This document shows, in pieces, positions 54,070 to 64,000 of a stretch of 64,000 bases of DNA. This stretch comes from Aggregatilineales bacterium (GTDB lineage Bacteria > Chloroflexota > Anaerolineae > Aggregatilineales > Ch27). The position numbers were made by a program, and so were the translations under genes. The notes beneath the pieces were generated by a model. That model ran no database searches. It was not told the origin of the DNA and worked only from the letters and a program-made list of their open reading frames with translations. The stretch spans positions 1 through 64,000 of the forward strand of contig JARKNX010000036.1 of assembly GCA_029976025.1 (NCBI GenBank), read 5' to 3'. Numbering within the stretch: position 1 is the first letter of the stretch; every line of letters begins with the position of its first letter.

Positions 54070-55017
54070 TTAATCGGCGGGCTGGGCAACCGAGCGATGA
54101 ATCGGGGTCAGCCAGTTGGCGTATTTGCTGATTCTGCCACGCACGACATCGAAGTACAGGTTGCGAAGCTGTCCCGTGATCGGCCCCATCTTGCCGGTGC
54201 CAATTGCGCGGTAATCGACGCGGGTGATCGCGCTGACCTGGTAAGCCGTGCCGCAGGAGAATGCCTCGTCAGCGATATACAGCTCGGTCCGGTCGATGTT
54301 GCGCTCCACCACCTTCACGCCCATCTCTTCCTGCAGGAGCTGAATCGCCGAGCGGCGGGTGATGCCTTCCAGGATGTTAGCGGTGACCGGCGGGGTGATC
54401 GCCACGCCGTCGCGGACGATGAAGAGGTTGGCGGCGGAAGCCTCGGCGATGTGTCCGTCCTGGTTCAGCACCAGGCCGTCGTCGAAGCCGGCAGCTTTGG
54501 CATCGCTGATGATCAGGGCGGAATTGACATACGCGCCGGCGATCTTGCCGCGCGCCGGGATGGTATTGTCGTCCACGCGTCGCCACGATGAGATCGTGAC
54601 GTGCATCCCTTCTTCCTTATCTACATACTGGCCGAAGGGGAGGGCGAAAATAGCCAGCTCGTCGTCCAGATCGTGCAGCCGGACGCCGATGGTGGGTGTT
54701 GCTTTGTAGACATAGGGCCGGATATAGCAGTCCTGCCGCATGTTCTCCGTGCGAAGCAGCTCGGTCAGGATGCCGACTAACTGCTGGGGCTGGTAGGGCA
54801 GATCCATTTTCAGCATCCGGGCGGAGCGCAGCAGCCGGGTGAAGTGATCTACCGGGCGGAAGACGTACAGCTCCTCCTGGTCTTCATTCCAGTATCCCCG
54901 TATCCCGCCGAACGCCCCGGTTCCGTAATGCAGGGCATGGGTGGCGATGCTGACCTTAGCCTCGCTGAATGGGACAATTTTGCCTTCGAAAAAGGCGTAG
55001 TTGGGCGAATTAGCCAC
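54070..55017 (-). CDS. ilvE: branched-chain amino acid aminotransferase
   Basis: HALHYGTGAFGGIRGYW, SAANLFIVRDG, EEAFSCGTAYQVSAITRVD-like region; GTG start preceded by GAGGAGGAGG (ATG 55044 is an alternative). Confidence 0.92.
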   Translation of the reverse strand: MANSPNYAFFEGKIVPFSEAKVSIATHALHYGTGAFGGIRGYWNEDQEELYVFRPVDHFTRLLRSARMLKMDLPYQPQQLVGILTELLRTENMRQDCYIRPYVYKATPTIGVRLHDLDDELAIFALPFGQYVDKEEGMHVTISSWRRVDDNTIPARGKIAGAYVNSALIISDAKAAGFDDGLVLNQDGHIAEASAANLFIVRDGVAITPPVTANILEGITRRSAIQLLQEEMGVKVVERNIDRTELYIADEAFSCGTAYQVSAITRVDYRAIGTGKMGPITGQLRNLYFDVVRGRISKYANWLTPIHRSVAQPAD

Positions 55018-55137
55018 GTAACAAACCTCCTCCTCATGAGCCAACCGGGTCTCTGCCTTTATTATACATCACATATACCGGGGCGGGCCGGATCGCGCGA
55101 TCGCGCCGTCAGGGCAGTGAGGAGCCGAAAGAGCAGG

Positions 55138-55212
55138 AAACCGCAGAGAGGCAGAGAACGCAAAGAAAGACAATCAGGCTTTTTCTCCGCGCTCTCTGTG
55201 CTTCTGCGGTTT
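55138..55212. repeat. palindromic dispersed intergenic repeat, copy B
   Basis: AAACCGCAGAGAGGCAGAGAACGCAAAGAAAGAC...CTCTCTGTGCTTCTGCGGTTT; homologous to 39301-39368. Confidence 0.85.
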
Positions 55213-55253
55213 CGCTGTTGTTGAACTCCCGGCTGCCTGCTCTCTACTCCCGC

Positions 55254-57038
55254 TTACAGGTCCGTTTGCAGGGCGGCCTGGGCTATTCGCAGGGCCGGGC
55301 TGGGCGTGTCGCTGTAGAAGGCCAGGAAGCGGGCCGTATCCGGCGTGTCCACCCGCGCCAGGTTGTGCGCCCAGCGGTAGCCGATGGACTGGTAGAGCAG
55401 CTCCACCGTGATCGTGTACGGTCCGCCGGCCTGGCCCACTTCGACGATGTAGCGCAGCCGGTCGGAACCGCCTGTAAAGTCTTCGTCTTCCGCCGCCGCC
55501 CCCTGCACGCGAATCTCTTCCGGGGCGCCCGGCTTATCGAACCCCTCCGGCAGCAGGCGGTTATCCTTGAGATAGCCGTTGCCGTAGAGCAGGCTGGTGG
55601 TGACATCGCCCTCTACCGTGCGCATGATGGCCTCGTAGATCTGCACCTGGCCGGGGTCGTTGATGCTGGTGTAGTGCGGCTCAAAGCGGGTCTGGTCGGC
55701 GTCGTTGTCATTGCCAGTGATGGAGCCGTCCGCGTTGAACGCGCCGGACTCGAACACGACGTCCCCGGCGGCATCGGTCACGGTGACGTGCAGCCAGGCG
55801 CGGCGGGATGGGTAGCTGGTGGGCAGCTTGTGGCCGGCCTGGTTGGTCACGGTAACCTCCACGACCAGGGCCGTGCCGTCGCGGCTGACGCTGTCGATGG
55901 TCACCCCGCCGGTGCTGGTCGCGAGCTGGGTCAGCACGCGGTCGATGTTCGCCTCCACCAGCGCGTCGCTGGCCGTGAATTCCAGCTCATCGCGGTGGCG
56001 GCGCAGCAGGTCGGGCATGTAGGCGTTGCCGCCGACGAAGATGTGCTGCATGAACGGACTGCGAGCTTCACCGCCAGTGACGGACAGCACCACGCCGTCT
56101 TCAGCCGCCGGCATGTGGCAGGTCTGGCAGGTATCCGTCTCGCTGAAGCGGCTGTGCAGCCATTCCGGATAAGCCATCTGCTCCGGGAATTCGCCGACGA
56201 TCTCGCCCCGGGCATTGAGGCTGGGCGTGAAGAGGGTGTGGCAGGAGCCGCAAACGGCCGCGTCGCTGATGTAGTCTACCTGGGTGGGGATGAAGCCGGA
56301 TGACGCCTGCATGACGATAGCCTGCGTCTCCGGGACGGGGAAGGGGCCAAAGGCGAGGCGCTCGCCCATAGGCACGGTCGTGTCGATCTCGTAGTGGCCG
56401 CTGAAGCTGTCCGGCGTGCCCAGCGTATCGCCCAGGAACTGGTGGCACAGCGAGCAGGAAATGCTGTCCATGGCGATCACATGCAGATCGTTGGCCGGGT
56501 CCAGGAAGCCGTCGTCCAGCGCCAGGCCGGGCTGATCGTGGACGTGATAGGTGAAGCGGGCCATCGGCATGTGGCAGGTCGCACATTTGTCCTGGATGAA
56601 GTCGGCGTAGTCAGGGCTGGTCACGATCTCGGCCCGGACGCTGGCCTGCCAGTACGGATCGCGGGCGGAATTAGCCATCATGCTGGCCCACCACTGGGTA
56701 TCCAGCGAAACGTCATTCCCGGCGGCGTCGGTCATGCGCGTGTGGCAGATAGCGCACTGGCCGGACGTGGCAAAGTAGTCGTTCCGCTCGATGGGCAGCG
56801 TTTGTGCGACGCTGATCGGCTGAGCGGTGGGAGGGAGGACCTCGGCAACCGGCGTCGGCGCGGTTTCAGTCGGCGCAGTGGTCGGAGCCGCCTCTGTGGG
56901 TGCAACTGTTGGCGGCAATGTCGCTTCTATCGGGATATCCGTGGGCGTCACTGTGGCGGCGGTATAGTTGGGCTGGCAGGCGGCCAGCAGCAGGACCGCC
57001 AGAACAGCCAGCAGGCCCAGAGTCGGGAAGCGAAGCAT
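55254..57038 (-). CDS. multiheme (5 x CXXCH) cytochrome c lipoprotein
   Basis: Lipobox LLAAC; CAICH, CATCH, CSLCH, CGSCH, CQTCH; beta-sandwich-like C-terminal region. Confidence 0.9.
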   Translation of the reverse strand: MLRFPTLGLLAVLAVLLLAACQPNYTAATVTPTDIPIEATLPPTVAPTEAAPTTAPTETAPTPVAEVLPPTAQPISVAQTLPIERNDYFATSGQCAICHTRMTDAAGNDVSLDTQWWASMMANSARDPYWQASVRAEIVTSPDYADFIQDKCATCHMPMARFTYHVHDQPGLALDDGFLDPANDLHVIAMDSISCSLCHQFLGDTLGTPDSFSGHYEIDTTVPMGERLAFGPFPVPETQAIVMQASSGFIPTQVDYISDAAVCGSCHTLFTPSLNARGEIVGEFPEQMAYPEWLHSRFSETDTCQTCHMPAAEDGVVLSVTGGEARSPFMQHIFVGGNAYMPDLLRRHRDELEFTASDALVEANIDRVLTQLATSTGGVTIDSVSRDGTALVVEVTVTNQAGHKLPTSYPSRRAWLHVTVTDAAGDVVFESGAFNADGSITGNDNDADQTRFEPHYTSINDPGQVQIYEAIMRTVEGDVTTSLLYGNGYLKDNRLLPEGFDKPGAPEEIRVQGAAAEDEDFTGGSDRLRYIVEVGQAGGPYTITVELLYQSIGYRWAHNLARVDTPDTARFLAFYSDTPSPALRIAQAALQTDL

Positions 57039-57214
57039 GGCACTATCCTCCGGAGGACTTGGCGAGCCGGGCTGGCGCGGCGGGGGAGGGCTGGCTCGCG
57101 CAATACAGGCGAGATGGCAGCGCAAATCTGCGATTAACTGTACTTGCTTGCGCTGAATTTCACAAGGAGGAAGGAGGAGAAGGGAACAGCCGATCGGGTA
57201 TGTCCTACCCGCTG

Positions 57215-57757
57215 CTATCGGCCTCCCGCTGCCTGCTCTCGCATCTCGCCGCCTGCCTCGTAGCGCTGGCGCAGCGCCTCCACGACGGCATCGAGGCTGT
57301 CAGCGACAATGATGTGTTCGCACTCCGCCGCCAACTGCCGGGCGTGTTCGCTGACCAGGAAGCGCGCCCGGTTGGCGTTCTCCTCGATCACCTTCACCAG
57401 CATACGGACAATCGGGACGTGGCGGAACCATCCCGGCACATCCAGGACGAATCCCCCGGGCACGTACAGGATGAAGGTCTGGCCGCGCTGGACGGCGCGG
57501 GCCGCGGCCCAGCCGGCTTCGGCCAGCCCGCCGAAGGCCGGGGTATAATGCAGAAAGACCATGACGACGGTCTCCGCACGGGCCATGACCTGCGCCTCGT
57601 GGCGGCCCATCTCCTCCGTCCAGGGCGATCCCTGCTGGCCGGGGTGAAAGTAAGTCACGCCCAGCTCGTCCAGCAGCGGGATGATGTGCTCCTCGCGCCA
57701 TTCGCCGACGATAGAGCCAAACAATGCCACCTGAGGGGGAGCAGAATCGGCCATCAT
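57215..57757 (-). CDS. nucleoside 2-deoxyribosyltransferase-like protein
   Basis: VALFGSIVGEWREEHIIPLLDELGVTYFHPGQQG ... ETVVMVFLHYTPAFGGLAEAGWAAA. Confidence 0.65.
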   Translation of the reverse strand: MMADSAPPQVALFGSIVGEWREEHIIPLLDELGVTYFHPGQQGSPWTEEMGRHEAQVMARAETVVMVFLHYTPAFGGLAEAGWAAARAVQRGQTFILYVPGGFVLDVPGWFRHVPIVRMLVKVIEENANRARFLVSEHARQLAAECEHIIVADSLDAVVEALRQRYEAGGEMREQAAGGR

Positions 57758-57935
57758 TATCTCTTTCTGTCACAGGGTGGGGCGCTGCGTAATAACGACT
57801 ATAGAAACATGGGCGTCCCCGGCTTCCGGCCCGTTCGTAGATGATGACTTCGTACACCGCTATTTCCGCCCGGGGCATTCGCCAGCACGATCGCGCCACC
57901 CGCTTCGCGGCCACCCGAATTATACTGCACAGCAA

Positions 57936-57963
57936 CAAAAACCGGGGCGGTGTGCGCCCCGGT
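57936..57963 (-). terminator. rho-independent terminator downstream of sigma factor gene
   Basis: On minus strand ACCGGGGCG-cacac-CGCCCCGGT followed by TTTTTG. Confidence 0.9.
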
Positions 57964-57984
57964 GAACGGCCATACTGAAATGGG

Positions 57985-59154
<1,170 letters not shown>

Positions 59155-59633
59155 GGACGTTATGTTGCCTCCCTGTCTGGCGTTGCTGGCAGACCTGGCT
59201 GTGCTGTTTGATCGCGCCGGGCCTTCCGGCTGGTTAGCGGCAAATACCCAGGAGCCATTACTTCAGTATATGCTCATTTTACGGGTAGTTATGTGAAGGA
59301 ATGATGAGTGTTCTGTACGAACTTATTTGGTGATGTTACTACCCGTTTCTGGCATCCTGTATCATGTCGCTTCTATCATTATAAGGGTCCTGTCAAGCCC
59401 CATATCTGGCGTCTATACGATTAGAAAGGCGCTATACTCCCATATAAGCGCTTCTGCGATTCCGGCGAATCCGCCGCATGCAGCCCGGGCCGGGCGATTC
59501 TATGATAACGTTTACACCCGGCAGGCAGATTACGTCAGCGCTCCGGGGCATTGGCCTGGTTTCGCCCCCTGCTTTTCGATAGATTCGGGCGGTTTTGTGG
59601 TATGATCCCCCGACACGAAAGCTGATAGCAGAG

Positions 59634-59656
59634 TGGCTCCCCTGCCGGGGGAGCCA
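59634..59656 (+). promoter_or_regulatory. 5'UTR stem-loop upstream of acnA
   Basis: TGGCTCCCC-tgccg-GGGGAGCCA perfect 9-bp stem immediately before the SD. Confidence 0.65.
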
Positions 59657-59670
59657 GGAAATTGAGGAGT

Positions 59671-62358
59671 ATGATGGCAGCAAACAGCTTTGGCGCTCGC
59701 GCTAACCTGACTTTGCCCGGCGGATCGGTGGCAGCCCTGTACCGTCTGCACAGCCTGCAGGAAGCCGGTGTGGCCCCGATTGACCGGCTGCCGTTTTCCA
59801 TAAAAGTGCTGCTGGAATCGCTGCTGCGCCAGGAGGATGGCTACCTGATCAGCCGGGATGATGTGGAAGCGCTGGCCCGGTGGGATGGCACGCCCGGCAG
59901 CACGCGGGAGATCCCCTTCCTCCCGGCGCGCGTCATCCTGCAGGACTTCACCGGCGTCCCGGTCCTGGTGGACCTGGCGGCGCTGCGCTCCGCTGTCGTC
60001 CGCATGGGCGGCGATCCCCGCCGGATCAACCCGCAGGTTCCGGTGGACCTGGTTGTGGATCACTCCGTGCAGGTGGATGCCTTCGGCGCGGCGGATGCTC
60101 TGCAGGTGAATACCGGCCTTGAATTCGAGCGCAACCGCGAACGGTATGAATTCCTGCACTGGGGGAAGAGCGCATTCGACAATTTCCGCGTGGTCCCCCC
60201 GGCGAGCGGCATTGTGCACCAGGTGAACCTGGAATATCTGGCGACGGTGGTGGCGCAGCGCGACGGCGTGGCCTTCCCCGATACGCTGGTCGGCACAGAT
60301 TCGCACACGACGATGATCAACGGGCTGGGCGTGCTGGGATGGGGCGTCGGCGGCATCGAGGCTGAGGCGGCCATGCTTGGCCAGCCGATCACGATGCTCA
60401 TCCCCGATGTGGTGGGCTTCAAGTTGTACGGCCAGCTTCGCGAGGGCGTCACCGCCACTGACCTGACGCTGACGGTAGTGCAGATGCTCCGCAAGAAGGG
60501 CGTAGTGGATAAGTTCGTAGAATTTTACGGGAGCGGCCTCAGCTCAATGAGCCTGCCCGACCGGGCAACTATTGCCAACATGGCCCCCGAGTACGGGGCG
60601 ACGATGGGCTTCTTCCCGGTGGATGCGGAGACGCTGCGTTACCTGGCCCGCACCGGCCGTGACACAGCGCTGGTGGAAGCCTATACAAAGGAACAGGGCC
60701 TCTTCCGCACCGATGACACGCCGGACCCGATCTTCACCGATACGCTGGAGCTGGATCTCGGCACGGTGGAGCCGAGCCTGGCCGGCCCCAAGCGCCCGCA
60801 GGACCGTATCCCGCTGGCCCGCATGAAGACGGAGTTCGAGAACGCGCTGACCGCCCCGGTGGAAGCGCGCGGCTTCGGGCTGAGCGAGGAAGCCCGCCAG
60901 AAGACGGCGGCGGTGCAGAACGGGCGGACTTACGATCTGGGGCATGGCGCCGTCGTCATTGCCGCCATCACGAGCTGCACCAACACCAGCAACCCCTCGG
61001 TCATGCTCGGCGCGGGCCTGCTGGCCCGCAAGGCAGTGGAGGCCGGATTGAAGGTGCCGCCGTATGTCAAGACCAGCCTGGCCCCCGGCTCGCGGGTAGT
61101 GACGGCGTATCTGAAAGAAGCGGGCGTCCTGCCCTATCTGGAGCAGCTCGGCTTCTATGTGGTCGGCTACGGCTGCACGACCTGCATCGGCAACAGCGGG
61201 CCGCTGTCCACGGAGGTCGCCCGGGCTATCGAAGAATACGATCTGGTCGCGGCCAGCGTCTCCAGCGGCAACCGTAACTTTGAAGGCCGCATCAACCCGT
61301 ACTGCCGGGCGAACTATCTGGCCTCCCCGCCCCTGGTGGTGGCCTACGCTCTGGCCGGCACGGTGGATATCAATCTGGAGAAGGACCCGATCGGCACGGG
61401 CACTGGCGGCCAGCCGGTCTACCTGCGCGATATCTGGCCGTCGCACCACGAGATCGTGGAGGCCATGAATGCCGCTATCAAGCCGGAGATGTTCCGGGCC
61501 GAATACGGCAACATTTTCAACAGCAACGAAATCTGGAATGCCATCGACAGCGGGAGCGGCGACGTGTATGCCTGGGACGCCAGCTCCACATACATCCAGG
61601 AGCCGCCGTTCTTCGTGGATATGGCTCCCGAGCCGGGACCGATCCAGCCGATACGCGGGGCGCGGGCGCTGGCGCTGCTCGGCGACTCGGTCACGACCGA
61701 TCATATCTCGCCCGCCGGCAGTATCCCGGTCAAGAGTCCCGCCGGCCAGTACCTGATCGAGCACGGCGTCGCGCCGGAGTGGTTTAACTCTTACGGCTCG
61801 CGGCGCGGCAACGATCGCGTGATGACGCGCGGGACGCTGGCTAACATCCGGCTGCGCAACCGGCTGGCGCCGGGGACGGAGGGCGGATACACAACTTACC
61901 TGCCGACCGGCGAAGTGACGACGATCTACGATGCCTCGGTCCGCTACCAGGCGGCGGGGACGCCGCTAATCGTGCTGGCCGGCAAGGAATACGGGACCGG
62001 TTCTTCCCGCGACTGGGCGGCCAAGGGGGTGATGCTGCTCGGCGTGCGGGCGGTGATTGCCCAGAGCTTTGAGCGGATTCACCGCAGCAATCTGGTCGGG
62101 ATGGGCGTGCTGCCGCTCCAGTTCAGGCCGGGCGAAGATGCCGACTCGCTGGGCCTGACCGGGCGCGAGATCTTTTCGTTTGAGGGTCTCGGGGACGATC
62201 TCCAGCCGAAGAGCGAGATCACCGTCCGGGCGGAGAAGGAAGACGGCCTGGTTAGCACCTTCCGGGCGATTGTGCGCATCGACACGCCGGTCGAGATCGA
62301 TTACTACCGCAACGGGGGCATCCTGCAAACGGTGCTGCGCAAGCTCCTGCAGGCGTGA
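59671..62358 (+). CDS. acnA: aconitate hydratase
   Basis: [77 protein letters not shown]. Confidence 0.96.
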   Translation: MMAANSFGARANLTLPGGSVAALYRLHSLQEAGVAPIDRLPFSIKVLLESLLRQEDGYLISRDDVEALARWDGTPGSTREIPFLPARVILQDFTGVPVLVDLAALRSAVVRMGGDPRRINPQVPVDLVVDHSVQVDAFGAADALQVNTGLEFERNRERYEFLHWGKSAFDNFRVVPPASGIVHQVNLEYLATVVAQRDGVAFPDTLVGTDSHTTMINGLGVLGWGVGGIEAEAAMLGQPITMLIPDVVGFKLYGQLREGVTATDLTLTVVQMLRKKGVVDKFVEFYGSGLSSMSLPDRATIANMAPEYGATMGFFPVDAETLRYLARTGRDTALVEAYTKEQGLFRTDDTPDPIFTDTLELDLGTVEPSLAGPKRPQDRIPLARMKTEFENALTAPVEARGFGLSEEARQKTAAVQNGRTYDLGHGAVVIAAITSCTNTSNPSVMLGAGLLARKAVEAGLKVPPYVKTSLAPGSRVVTAYLKEAGVLPYLEQLGFYVVGYGCTTCIGNSGPLSTEVARAIEEYDLVAASVSSGNRNFEGRINPYCRANYLASPPLVVAYALAGTVDINLEKDPIGTGTGGQPVYLRDIWPSHHEIVEAMNAAIKPEMFRAEYGNIFNSNEIWNAIDSGSGDVYAWDASSTYIQEPPFFVDMAPEPGPIQPIRGARALALLGDSVTTDHISPAGSIPVKSPAGQYLIEHGVAPEWFNSYGSRRGNDRVMTRGTLANIRLRNRLAPGTEGGYTTYLPTGEVTTIYDASVRYQAAGTPLIVLAGKEYGTGSSRDWAAKGVMLLGVRAVIAQSFERIHRSNLVGMGVLPLQFRPGEDADSLGLTGREIFSFEGLGDDLQPKSEITVRAEKEDGLVSTFRAIVRIDTPVEIDYYRNGGILQTVLRKLLQA

Positions 62359-62379
62359 TCGCGGTTGAACCCGGGTACA

Positions 62380-62411
62380 GGGGCCGCCGGGACAGGGCGG
62401 TCCCTTTTATT
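62380..62411 (+). terminator. rho-independent terminator after acnA
   Basis: GGGGCCGCC...GGCGGTCCC followed by TTTTATTTT. Confidence 0.88.
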
Positions 62412-62457
62412 TTGCTCGTTGGTGGCGGGGAGTATGCGCCCGCCACCTCCCCGCTGC

Positions 62458-62877
62458 TTATTCCTCGCTGCCTGCCGCCTGTCCTCCTGTAGCTGCCTCG
62501 TTCGGCACGCCGATTGAGGCATGCCACTGGATAATCTGCCACGCCCCATCTTCCTTGATGAAGACAAAGCTGAAGCGCATGGGGACTTCCCGCCCATCAG
62601 GCAGCGCCAGACGAACCCGATCGTCCGCCCAGCCCACGTCGCCCTGGCAGAAGGCGCGCGGATTGCCGATTCTGACGGCGCCTGACGCTGGCCTGCGCCG
62701 TGTCCTGAACGCCCTGGCGATGGCCTCGTGCCCTGACCACCACTCGTCGGGATCGGTGCCGATAACCAGGGTATCTTCCCGGCTGGCGATCAGGCGCTCG
62801 ATGGCGGGTACGTCATTCGCATCCAGGGCGCTGTACAGGCTGAGCAGAAGTTCTCTGAGTTCGGGTGAGGGCTTCAC
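62458..62877 (-). CDS. SnoaL/NTF2-like (DUF4440-type) protein
   Basis: ALDANDVPAIERLIASREDTLVIGTDPDEWWSGHEAIARAF...FSFVFIKEDGAWQIIQWHASIG. Confidence 0.83.
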   Translation of the reverse strand: MKPSPELRELLLSLYSALDANDVPAIERLIASREDTLVIGTDPDEWWSGHEAIARAFRTRRRPASGAVRIGNPRAFCQGDVGWADDRVRLALPDGREVPMRFSFVFIKEDGAWQIIQWHASIGVPNEAATGGQAAGSEE

Positions 62878-63069
62878 AGGCGCGTCTCCTTGCGAAGTGT
62901 TGCAGGCGGCAAAAGCGGCTGTAGTGTACCACAGGCCGCCGTTGAAACAGCGGCGGGGATGCTTGCGTCGCCGATCGGGTCGTGTTAGAGTTGGTTAGAA
63001 ATCTGGTAAGGTCTGGTAAGAGTTTCTGCTGGCGCTACCACCTCCTTTTTGCGGAAAAGGGAAGTCGCT

Positions 63070-63756
63070 ATGGCCGAGAAGATCCTGGTCATTGATGATG
63101 AAGAGACGACCGTCCAGCTCATCTCGATCCTGTTGGAGCGGCGGGGATACGAGGTGATCAAAGCCTACCGGGCTGAGGACGGCCTGCGCAAAGCCTACCG
63201 GACGCACCCCGACCTGGTTCTGCTGGATATCATGATGCCGGAGATGGATGGCTGGGAAGTCTGCCGGCGGCTGCGGGAACTCTCCGATGTGCCGATCATC
63301 TTCCTGACCGCTCGCAGCGAGATTCGCGATGTGGTCAAAGGGCTGGAGATGGGCGCGGATGATTACATCGTCAAGCCCTACGACAACGATGAGCTGGTCG
63401 CCCGGGTGCGCGCCCATCTGCGCCGCGCGCCAGCGCCTTCGATCTCAGAAGAGCTGGTCTTCGATGGCGGGGACTTCCGGGTGAATTTTCTCAACCGCGA
63501 GGTGCGCGTGCGGGGCCGGCCTGTCCACCTGACGCCCAAAGAATTCAATCTGCTCGGCGTGCTCGTGCGCGACGCGGGCCGTGTGATCACCCGCAACGAG
63601 CTGGTGACGGAAGCCTGGGGGCCGGAATACGCCGACGCTATCGACAGCCTGAAGCTCTATATCCATTATCTGCGCCAGAAGATCGAAGAAGACCCCCAGC
63701 GCCCGCAGTACATCCTGACCTCGCGCGGGGTCGGGTATCGCTTCGCCAACCGCTGA
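63070..63756 (+). CDS. OmpR/PhoB-family response regulator
   Basis: Receiver KILVIDDEETTVQLI, LVLLDIMMPEMDGWEVC; winged-helix C-terminal HLTPKEFNLLGVLVRDAGRVITRNEL. Confidence 0.95.
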   Translation: MAEKILVIDDEETTVQLISILLERRGYEVIKAYRAEDGLRKAYRTHPDLVLLDIMMPEMDGWEVCRRLRELSDVPIIFLTARSEIRDVVKGLEMGADDYIVKPYDNDELVARVRAHLRRAPAPSISEELVFDGGDFRVNFLNREVRVRGRPVHLTPKEFNLLGVLVRDAGRVITRNELVTEAWGPEYADAIDSLKLYIHYLRQKIEEDPQRPQYILTSRGVGYRFANR

Positions 63757-63782
63757 GCAGGGGGCCGGTGGGAGAGTCAGCC

Positions 63783-64000
63783 ATGCGCATCACCATTTCG
63801 TTTGAAGTCAGCGAGGAGGAATCGGCTGCCCTGATCGTCAGCCTGAGGGAGCTGCTGGGCGACCGGGTCCAGATTGAAGCGGACGCTCCGGCGGTTGTGC
63901 CCGCGGAAGGCACGCCGTTAGGGTCGGGGCCTGTGGCCGACGACGCACTGCCAGCGGCAGACGGCCCGGCGGTGGAAGTCCCGGCGCCGGCGCCACAGCC
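63783..64000 (+). CDS. hypothetical protein, partial (runs off window)
   Basis: ATG at 63783 opens a frame MRITISFEVSEEESAALIVSLRELLGDRVQIEADAP... to the window end. Confidence 0.6.
   Translation, partial: MRITISFEVSEEESAALIVSLRELLGDRVQIEADAPAVVPAEGTPLGSGPVADDALPAADGPAVEVPAPAPQ

Noticed and set aside
55095-55106. GCGCGATCGCGC 12-bp palindrome (HIP1-like core GCGATCGC)
   Set aside because: A single occurrence in a GC-rich genome is plausible by chance; would need genome-wide counts.
59378-59396. TTGACA and TATAAT on the minus strand upstream of sigA
   Set aside because: The spacer is only 7 nt, incompatible with a standard sigma70 promoter using both elements.

Overview
GC-rich bacterial chromosomal window, probably Chloroflexota/Anaerolineae-like (inferred from gene content and style, not proven). 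It is densely packed with about 50 protein genes, mostly housekeeping and membrane or secreted proteins. These include a ClpC-type AAA+ ATPase, CDF transporter, CAP+LysM protein, two ABC-2 exporter loci, SbcC and SbcD at separate positions, GT-C-type membrane proteins, MMPL/RND transporter with TetR regulator, formate-THF ligase, a Ser/Thr kinase/lipoprotein/SH3 cluster, RIO kinase, MalQ, IlvE, a five-CXXCH cytochrome lipoprotein, primary sigma factor, aconitase and an OmpR-type response regulator. I saw no rRNA, tRNA, CRISPR array, IS element or prophage. The observations I rate highest are: (1) an unlisted, self-contained small gene at 44827-45034, with TTGACA-17-TAGACT promoter, AAGGAG Shine-Dalgarno, 29-codon ORF and perfect 10-bp terminator hairpin; (2) an in-frame TAG at 53249-53251 that cuts an MFS transporter before its last predicted TM helix, with the same frame continuing 45 codons; (3) a leader with three consecutive hairpins upstream of a beta-propeller-like protein (37654-37711); (4) two copies of a self-complementary AACCGC(A/G)GAG... 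intergenic repeat (39301, 55138) and a second degenerate intergenic repeat family; (5) candidate regulatory repeats near the TetR, sigma factor/aconitase and response-regulator genes. Family assignments come from reading motifs by eye; no database search was run.
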